Part shown: one piece after another, positions 14,226 through 18,302 of the stretch
Position numbering within the stretch: the first letter of the stretch is position 1
Layout of the letters: each line of letters opens with the position of its first letter
NCBI GenBank assembly: GCA_031253365.1
Contig: JAIRWE010000060.1
Coordinates: forward strand, 1-18,302
Direction of reading: 5' to 3'
DNA from: Oscillospiraceae bacterium
Lineage (GTDB): Bacteria; Bacillota; Clostridia; Oscillospirales; Ruminococcaceae
Length of the DNA: 18,302 nucleotides
Made by a program: the position numbers and the translations under genes
Notes under the pieces: model-generated
The model's input: the letters and a program-made list of their open reading frames with translations, nothing else
The model's database searches: none
What the model was told of the DNA's origin: nothing

Positions 14226-14524
14226 TGGTTTTTGTGCCGCAGGACATAGTTTTAAGCCCGATTATCACGGAACGTTCGACCGACGGGCTGGCGAACGGCA
14301 AATACACGTTCAAAGTCGCGAAAGAAGCGAATAAAATCGAAATCAAAAAAGCCGTGGAAACGCTGTTCCCAAACGTCAGGGTGGCTAAGGTCAACACCAT
14401 GCGCGTCAGGGGGAGATTAAGGCGGCAGGGGCGCAGCCAAGGTTATACGGCAAGCTGGAAGAAAGCGATTGTCACCCTGCGGGAAGGCTCGAAAACCATA
14501 GAGTTCTTCGACGGTATGATATAG
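14225..14524 (+). CDS. rplW: 50S ribosomal protein L23
   Basis: 99 aa, normal size, with the conserved opening DIVLSPIITERST, the KANKIEIKKAVE-type stretch (here KEANKIEIKKAVE) and VNTMRVRGR. L23 sits at the tunnel exit, where trigger factor and SRP dock. The ATG overlaps the rplD stop (TAATG), with GAGGAGGTG about 10 nt upstream inside rplD, so translation is probably coupled. The 45-nt spacer before rplB holds a duplicated GATTCGGG. Confidence 0.96.
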   Translation: MVFVPQDIVLSPIITERSTDGLANGKYTFKVAKEANKIEIKKAVETLFPNVRVAKVNTMRVRGRLRRQGRSQGYTASWKKAIVTLREGSKTIEFFDGMI

Positions 14525-14569
14525 GATTCGGGATTCGGGGCTAAAACCTAATAAGGAGTATTAGTTTTT

Positions 14570-15403
14570 ATGGCTGTTAAGTTTTATAAGCCGACCACGC
14601 CCGGCAGACGGGGAATGTCCGTCGTCGATTACAGCGGGCTTTCAAAGGCGGCTCCCGAGAAAAGTCTGCTTACCCCGCTCAAAAAGCACGCGGGGCGCGG
14701 CGCGGGCGGCGAAATTACCGTAAGGCACAAGGGCGGCGGAAACAGAAGAAAATACAGGCTCATTGATTTCAAGCGGAATAAACTCGGCATGGACGCCGCG
14801 GTTTTGAGCCTTGAATACGACCCCAACCGTTCGGCTTTTATCGCCTTGGTGCGGTACGAGGACGGCGAGAAGCGTTACATCCTCGCCCCCGACGGGCTGA
14901 AATCGGGCGACGTCGTTCGGGCGGGCGCGGGCGCGGACATCAAGCCCGGGAACGCTTTGCGGCTGATTGACATTCCCGTGGGAACGGTTATTCATAATAT
15001 CGAGCTGTACCCCGGCAAGGGCGGTCAGCTTGTCAGAAGCGCGGGCGGAGCGGCGCAGCTTATGGCGAAGGAAAACGATATGGCTTTGCTACGGCTTCCG
15101 AGCGGGGAACTGCGTAACGTCCCCGCCAAGTGCATGGCGACGATAGGGAGCGTTTCAAACCCCGACCACGCGAACGTGAACTGGGGCAAGGCGGGGCGCG
15201 TTAGGCATACGGGCAAAAAGCCGACGGTTCGCGGTTCGGTTATGAACCCCTGCGACCACCCGCACGGCGGCGGCGAAGGCAAGTCGCCGATAGGGCGTCC
15301 GGGACCCGTGACCCCTTGGGGTAAGCCCGCCATGGGCTATAAAACCCGCAAAACGAAGAAAAACACCGATAAATTTATCGTCAAGCGCCGCGGGCAAAAA
15401 TAA
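14570..15403 (+). CDS. rplB: 50S ribosomal protein L2
   Basis: 277 aa, standard length, with N-terminal YKPTTPGRRGMSV, the central GGEITVRHKGGG segment and the strongly conserved C-terminal NPCDHPHGGGEGK around His230 (equivalent to the functionally important His229 of E. coli), then PVTPWGKPAMG. L2 is required for subunit joining and the peptidyl-transferase centre. AAGGAG lies about 12 nt before the ATG. The gene is followed by the repeat region preceding rpsS. Confidence 0.97.
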   Translation: MAVKFYKPTTPGRRGMSVVDYSGLSKAAPEKSLLTPLKKHAGRGAGGEITVRHKGGGNRRKYRLIDFKRNKLGMDAAVLSLEYDPNRSAFIALVRYEDGEKRYILAPDGLKSGDVVRAGAGADIKPGNALRLIDIPVGTVIHNIELYPGKGGQLVRSAGGAAQLMAKENDMALLRLPSGELRNVPAKCMATIGSVSNPDHANVNWGKAGRVRHTGKKPTVRGSVMNPCDHPHGGGEGKSPIGRPGPVTPWGKPAMGYKTRKTKKNTDKFIVKRRGQK

Positions 15404-15421
15404 TTTCGCAGTATTGCGAAA

Positions 15422-15463
15422 ATGAGCGGAAAACGCAGACCGTTCGGAGGATTGCGAAAATGA
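15422..15463 (+). CDS. Upstream mini-ORF 1, 13-aa basic peptide
   Basis: Encodes MSGKRRPFGGLRK and stops at TGA 15461-15463, overlapping the ATG of mini-ORF 2. Its ribosome binding site is degenerate (GCAGTA). It begins 18 nt after the rplB stop. Whether it is translated is unknown; it may be only a by-product of the 38-bp duplication. Confidence 0.4.
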   Translation: MSGKRRPFGGLRK

Positions 15464-15501
15464 GCGGAAAAAGAAGGCTGTTCGGAGGATTGCGAAAATG
15501 A
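15460..15501 (+). CDS. Upstream mini-ORF 2, 13-aa basic peptide
   Basis: Encodes MSGKRRLFGGLRK, differing from mini-ORF 1 by one residue (Pro to Leu) although the DNA differs at several bases in the second half of the unit. GGAGG (15446-15450) stands 9 nt before the ATG, identical to the rpsS arrangement, so initiation here is likely. Its TGA (15499-15501) overlaps the rpsS ATG (15498), the classic layout for translational coupling or reinitiation. Confidence 0.5.
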   Translation: MSGKRRLFGGLRK

Positions 15502-15773
15502 GCAGAAGCATAAAAAAAGGGCCGTTCGTTCAAGAGGCGCTGATGAAGCGCGTCAAGGCGATGAACGAGGCGGGCGGGAAAAAGGTTCTCAAAACGTGGA
15601 GCAGGGCGAGTACCATATTTCCGGATTTTATCGGTCACACCTTCGCCGTCCACGACGGGAGGAAGCACGTGCCGGTATACGTCACCGAGGATATGGTGGG
15701 GCATAAATTGGGCGAATTCGCGCCGACGAGAACATACAGGGGTCACGCCGGGAGCAAGACCACCAAGAAATAA
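15498..15773 (+). CDS. rpsS: 30S ribosomal protein S19
   Basis: 91 aa, normal size, starting MSRSIKKGPFV and containing WSRASTIFPDFIGHTFAVHDGRKHVPV (a conserved run, cited in part: STIFPDFIGHT, HDGRKHVPV) and the C-terminal FAPTRTYRGH. S19 forms a heterodimer with S13 in the 30S head. GGAGG (15484-15488) is 9 nt upstream. Two imperfect copies of this start region precede it. A perfect hairpin follows the stop. Confidence 0.97.
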   Translation: MSRSIKKGPFVQEALMKRVKAMNEAGGKKVLKTWSRASTIFPDFIGHTFAVHDGRKHVPVYVTEDMVGHKLGEFAPTRTYRGHAGSKTTKK

Positions 15774-15781
15774 CGGGCAGC

Positions 15782-15813
15782 CTCCGAAAACCTTTTTCGG
15801 ACGGTTTTCGGAG
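15782..15813 (+). promoter_or_regulatory. Intra-operon hairpin between rpsS and rplV, with an alternative fold
   Basis: CTCCGAAAACC (15782-15792) pairs with GGTTTTCGGAG (15803-15813), 11 bp with a 10-nt loop. An exclusive smaller stem is possible: CCGAAAA (15784-15790) with TTTTCGG (15794-15800). No U-run follows, so readthrough into rplV is expected; it could be an RNA processing or stability element. It sits 8 nt after the rpsS stop and about 10 nt before the rplV Shine-Dalgarno. Confidence 0.6.
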
Positions 15814-15841
15814 TTTGCCGACCCGAGGAGGAGAACCGAAG

Positions 15842-16186
15842 ATGGAAGCAAGAGCCGAACTTAAATTCACGCGGGTTACGCCCCGAAAAATGGGGGTCGT
15901 GCTGGATTTAATCAGGAATAAGCCCTGCGATACGGCAGTGGCGATTTTGAAAACCACCCCCAAGTCGGCGAGCGAGCCGCTCCTTAAACTTTTGAAATCC
16001 GCCATGGCGAACGCGGAAAACAATAATTCCATGGATTTGTCCGAATGCTATGTCAGTGAATGTCACTGCGGTCCGGGGGTCACGCTCAAACGCATAAGGG
16101 CTAAGGACCACGGGCGCGCGCACCGTATTTTCAAAAGAACGTCGAATGTCGTTTTGGTTATCAAAGAGGCGGAACAGCCCGATTGA
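15842..16186 (+). CDS. rplV: 50S ribosomal protein L22
   Basis: 114 aa (family about 110-115), starting MEARAELKFTRVTPRKMG and ending with the conserved GRAHRIFKRTSNVVLVI. The beta-hairpin loop region, which reaches the exit tunnel and can carry macrolide-resistance changes, corresponds to GPGVTLKRIRAKDHGRA. GAGGAGGAG (15825-15833) supports ATG 15842; the in-frame TTG at 15815 overlaps the upstream hairpin region and is rejected. An unusual pair of cysteines (SECYVSECHC) precedes that loop. Confidence 0.96.
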   Translation: MEARAELKFTRVTPRKMGVVLDLIRNKPCDTAVAILKTTPKSASEPLLKLLKSAMANAENNNSMDLSECYVSECHCGPGVTLKRIRAKDHGRAHRIFKRTSNVVLVIKEAEQPD

Positions 16187-16211
16187 GGTTAAACTGATAA
16201 GGAGTTAATAT

Positions 16212-17225
16212 ATGGGACAAAAAGTTAATCCGCACGGGTTAAGGGTCGGTGTCATCAAGGATTGGAGTTCGCGTTGGTTCGCGGGGAAGAAAACCTTCGG
16301 CGATACATTGGTGGAGGACTTCAGAATCCGCGAGTATTTGCTTCGCAAGGTTTATTCGACCGAAAAGTCGTCTTCGCCCTTAAAGCCGGGTATTTCCGAC
16401 ATTGAAATCGAGCGCGACGCGGCGGCTAAGATAAAGATTTTTATTCATACTGCCAGACCGGGGCTTTTAATCGGTCAAAGGGGCGCGGAAATCGAGAAAA
16501 TCCGCGCGGATTTGGAAAAAATCGCGGGGGGCAAGCCCGTTAATCTCAATATCGTCGAAAACAAGCAGGTTGACCTTACCGCGCAGTTAGTCGCGGAAGA
16601 TATAGCGCGCCAACTGGAAATGCGGACTTCCTTCCGCCGGGCGATGAAGTCCTGCATCAAAAGGACGATGGACGCGGGTGCGAACGGCATCAAGACCATG
16701 GTTTCGGGCAGGCTGGGGGGCGCGGAAATCGCGCGTTCCGAAAGCTATCACGAGGGGACGATTCCCCTGCATACGCTTCGCGCCGACATAGATTACGGAA
16801 CCGCCGAGGCCAAGACCACTTACGGGATTATCGGCGTTAAGGTTTGGATTTACAAGGGCGAAGTGCTTAAAGGCGAAGCGGGCGGCAAACGCGCCGCCGC
16901 GGAAAAGCCCGCGCGCCGTCCGAGGCGCGACGACAGAAGCGGCGATTTCAGGGGCGAACGCCGAAGGAGCGAAGGTCAACGGCAGGGCGACCGACCGCCG
17001 AGGACGCAGTCCGGCGGGGCGGCGGGAACGCGGTTCGGCGACCGACCGCCGAGGGCGCAATCCGGCGACCGACCGCCGAGAACGCAATCCGGCGACGCGG
17101 CGGCGAAAACGCAGTCCGGCGACGCGGCGGCAAAAACGCAGTCCGGCGACGTGGCGGCAAAAACGCAGTCCGGCGACGCGGCGAGGGAGAACGGCGCGAG
17201 TGTCGCGAAAAAAGAGGGGGAATAG
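16212..17225 (+). CDS. rpsC: 30S ribosomal protein S3 with a 117-residue repeat-bearing C-terminal tail
   Basis: Residues 1-220 are a normal S3: MGQKVNPHGLRVG, a KH domain with GQRG (88-91), and the C-terminal domain with GRLGGAEIARSE and YGIIGVKVWIYKGE. S3 lines the mRNA entry of the 30S subunit. Bacterial S3 is usually about 210-240 aa, so residues 221-337 are an extension: first an Arg-rich stretch (221-259), then tandem nonapeptides of the form DRPPRTQSG or DAAAKTQSG, ending in VAKKEGE. The tail is low-complexity and very probably disordered. The frame is continuous, rplP follows 6 nt after the stop, and GC content does not change, so it is not obviously a fusion or assembly join. Short Arg-rich S3 tails are known in some Clostridia; this repeat form I do not recognise. 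Confidence 0.95.
   Translation: MGQKVNPHGLRVGVIKDWSSRWFAGKKTFGDTLVEDFRIREYLLRKVYSTEKSSSPLKPGISDIEIERDAAAKIKIFIHTARPGLLIGQRGAEIEKIRADLEKIAGGKPVNLNIVENKQVDLTAQLVAEDIARQLEMRTSFRRAMKSCIKRTMDAGANGIKTMVSGRLGGAEIARSESYHEGTIPLHTLRADIDYGTAEAKTTYGIIGVKVWIYKGEVLKGEAGGKRAAAEKPARRPRRDDRSGDFRGERRRSEGQRQGDRPPRTQSGGAAGTRFGDRPPRAQSGDRPPRTQSGDAAAKTQSGDAAAKTQSGDVAAKTQSGDAARENGASVAKKEGE
16989..17174 (+). repeat. Tandem 27-bp repeats in the rpsC tail
   Basis: Six 27-bp (9-codon) units: 16989-17015, then after one 24-bp divergent unit (17016-17039) units at 17040, 17067, 17094, 17121 and 17148. They encode DRPPRTQSG, DRPPRAQSG, DRPPRTQSG, then DAAAKTQSG twice and DVAAKTQSG; a truncated DAA follows at 17175. The last three units are almost identical in DNA, indicating recent expansion. 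All lengths keep the frame. Confidence 0.93.
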
Positions 17226-17231
17226 GTCGTT

Positions 17232-17666
17232 ATGCTACTTCCTAAAAGGGTTAAATACAGGCGTCAGCAACGCGGGCGTATGTGCGGCAAGGCGACGCGC
17301 GGCAATGTCATAAGCAACGGCGAATACGGGTTACAGGCTTTGGAGCCGGCGTGGATTACCTCAAACCAGATAGAGGCCGCGCGTATCGCCATGACGCGGT
17401 ACATCAAGCGCGGCGGTCAGGTTTGGATTAAGATTTTCCCGCATAAGCCCGTTACCGAAAAACCCGCCGAAACGCGAATGGGTTCCGGTAAGGGTTCGCC
17501 CGAATACTGGGTCGCGGTCGTAAAGCCGGGCAGGGTTATGTTTGAAATCGCGGGCGTTTCCGAAGAAACCGCGAGGGAAGCCATGCGCCTTGCCATGCAC
17601 AAACTTCCCGTTAAGTGCAAGTTTGTCAAGGGTGAAAACATCGGCGCGAGCGAGGGGGGCGGATAA
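17232..17666 (+). CDS. rplP: 50S ribosomal protein L16
   Basis: 144 aa, normal for Gram-positives, starting MLLPKRVKYRRQQRGRM and containing GEYGLQALEPAWIT, RYIKRGGQVWIKIFPHKPVT and the GSGKGSPEYWVAVVKPGR segment, ending with LPVKCKFV. L16 organises the A-site tRNA region of the 50S. It begins 6 nt after rpsC; the GGGGGAATAGG at the end of rpsC may serve as its ribosome binding site. Confidence 0.97.
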   Translation: MLLPKRVKYRRQQRGRMCGKATRGNVISNGEYGLQALEPAWITSNQIEAARIAMTRYIKRGGQVWIKIFPHKPVTEKPAETRMGSGKGSPEYWVAVVKPGRVMFEIAGVSEETAREAMRLAMHKLPVKCKFVKGENIGASEGGG

Positions 17667-17668
17667 TA

Positions 17669-17896
17669 ATGAAGGTCAACGAATTCAGGGAGCTTTCCGG
17701 GTTGGAGCTTGAAAAGAAAGCGTCCGACTTGAAGCAGGAGCTTTTCAACCTGCGTTTTCAGTTGGCGGTGAACCAGCTTGAAAATCCCATGAGAATCAGG
17801 GCGGTAAAGAAGCAGATTGCCGTAATCAAGACCATCCAGCGTCAGCGCGAATTGGCGGAGCAGACCCCCGCGAAGGGGCTTGCGGCGGGCGAATAG
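17669..17896 (+). CDS. rpmC: 50S ribosomal protein L29
   Basis: 75 aa, two-helix protein, slightly longer than the E. coli form (63) through a short Ala/Gly-rich tail. Conserved pieces: KVNEFRELS, LKQELFNLRFQLAVNQLENP and the RAVKKQIAVIKTIQRQRE helix. L29 binds next to L23 at the tunnel exit. Only 2 nt separate it from rplP, with GGGGGGCGGA at the end of rplP as likely ribosome binding site. Confidence 0.96.
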   Translation: MKVNEFRELSGLELEKKASDLKQELFNLRFQLAVNQLENPMRIRAVKKQIAVIKTIQRQRELAEQTPAKGLAAGE

Positions 17897-17911
17897 AAGG
17901 GGTAACATTTT

Positions 17912-18169
17912 ATGAGCGAGAGAAATTTAAGGAAAACGAGGGTGGGTAAGGTCGTCAGCAATAAGATGGATAAAACCGTCGTCGTAGCCATTCAGGACAA
18001 CGTCCGCCACCCGTTATACAAGAAAATCGTCAAGCGCACGATTAAGTTCAAGGCGCACGATGAAGGCAATACCTGCAACGTCGGCGACAAGGTCGAGATT
18101 ATGGAAACCCGTCCGCTTTCCAAAGAAAAAAGATGGCGTTTGGTGAAGGTTATAGAAAGGGCGAAATAA
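17912..18169 (+). CDS. rpsQ: 30S ribosomal protein S17
   Basis: 85 aa, normal size, OB-fold primary 16S-binding protein. Recognisable segments are RKTRVGKVVSNKMDKTVVV, HPLYKKIVKRT, KAHDE, VGDKVEIMETRPLSKEKRWRLV. GAAGGGGT lies about 9 nt before the ATG. It is the last gene of the classical S10 unit; the expected next gene, rplN, does not appear in the remaining 133 nt. Confidence 0.97.
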   Translation: MSERNLRKTRVGKVVSNKMDKTVVVAIQDNVRHPLYKKIVKRTIKFKAHDEGNTCNVGDKVEIMETRPLSKEKRWRLVKVIERAK

Positions 18170-18302
18170 TAGACCTCTTGCGAAACTAAATCGCAATGTC
18201 TTTTCGGCTGATTTTCCGTCATACCGCGTTAATTTTTCCTCAAATATCGCGGATATTATCGTCAAAATTGCCTTGTCTGACGAAAAATCCACACAAAAAT
18301 CC
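18170..18302 (+). other. AT-rich non-coding stretch after rpsQ, possible insertion or repeat edge
   Basis: No credible gene: by hand count about 39 percent GC against a clearly GC-rich surrounding. It begins TAGACCTCTTGCGAAAC directly after the rpsQ stop and contains an ATATC-GCG-GATAT hairpin. The GACCTCTTGCGAAA start reminds me of terminal repeats of some IS5-group elements, but this is memory of a pattern, no transposase is visible, and the window ends. A plain inter-operon spacer holding a promoter for rplN is equally possible. Confidence 0.35.

Larger units (their letters stand above)
15405..15518 (+). repeat. Three tandem 38-bp copies of the rpsS translation-initiation region
   Basis: Units begin at 15405, 15443 and 15481 with an exact period of 38. 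Each contains TTCGNAGNATTGCGAAA followed by ATGAGC. Units 2 and 3 are identical for the first 23 nt (ribosome binding site, spacer, start and two codons); unit 1 has two substitutions in the binding site (CAGTA for GGAGG). The third copy is the genuine rpsS start. Because 38 is not a multiple of three, each copy shifts frame by one step and its ORF ends in a TGA overlapping the next ATG. Confidence 0.92.

Noticed and set aside
16989..17174. CRISPR-like array
   Set aside because: Repeats are 27 bp and directly tandem with no spacers, in frame within rpsC; they are coding repeats.
18014..18292. 92-codon minus-strand frame at the window end
   Set aside because: It overlaps rpsQ antisense for half its length and has no recognisable motif; the AT-rich half may be a repeat edge rather than a gene.

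Overview
The window looks like chromosomal DNA (not plasmid or phage) from a GC-rich anaerobe, most likely a member of the Bacillota, class Clostridia. The support is strong AAGGAGG-type ribosome binding sites, a complete ferredoxin-dependent 2-oxoacid oxidoreductase cluster of the kind used by strict anaerobes, a membrane-anchored HtrA protease with a Ser/Glu/Pro linker, a surface protein with a Pro/Ser stalk and C-terminal Lys-rich anchor, and clostridial-looking AlaRS, S3 and L16. Genus or species cannot be read from this sequence.

Layout. (1) Positions 1-1995, minus strand: alaS, whose 3' end lies beyond the window. (2) Positions 1996-2176: a compact divergent control region with two back-to-back sigma-A promoters, each a perfect TTGACA with a 17-bp spacer and an extended -10. 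(3) Positions 2177-5399: the aspartate-to-diaminopimelate block asd-dapA-dapB plus a freestanding double ACT-domain protein resembling the regulatory half of aspartokinase. (4) Positions 5416-5488: a tRNA-Arg(CCG) gene embedded in the operon. (5) Positions 5550-8788: a P-loop ATPase with no ordinary start codon ahead of its P-loop, then the delta (ferredoxin), alpha, beta and gamma subunits of a 2-oxoglutarate/branched-chain 2-oxoacid:ferredoxin oxidoreductase, followed by tyrS (8810-10024). (6) Positions 10152-12297: an HtrA/DegP-like membrane protease and an unrecognised signal-peptide/stalk/TM surface protein. (7) Positions 12377-18169: promoter, a structured leader of about 140 nt, and the S10 ribosomal operon rpsJ-rplC-rplD-rplW-rplB-rpsS-rplV-rpsC-rplP-rpmC-rpsQ. 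(8) Positions 18170-18302: an AT-rich non-coding stretch where rplN would normally follow.

How the genes work together. The asd-dapA-dapB block makes dihydrodipicolinate and tetrahydrodipicolinate for lysine and cell-wall diaminopimelate; the ACT protein is well placed to be its amino-acid sensor. The oxidoreductase genes couple 2-oxoacid/acyl-CoA conversion to ferredoxin, and the upstream ATPase is plausibly a maturation or regulatory partner. The S10 operon makes core ribosomal proteins.

The most unusual signals are: a 38-bp tandem triplication of the rpsS translation-initiation region that creates two 13-codon upstream ORFs chained by ATGA overlaps; a 117-residue repeat-bearing tail on ribosomal protein S3; the tRNA-in-operon arrangement followed by the ATPase lacking an ATG/GTG/TTG start; and a three-hairpin S10 leader whose first hairpin falls at the predicted transcript 5' end. 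I found no CRISPR array, phage gene, toxin-antitoxin pair or complete insertion sequence.
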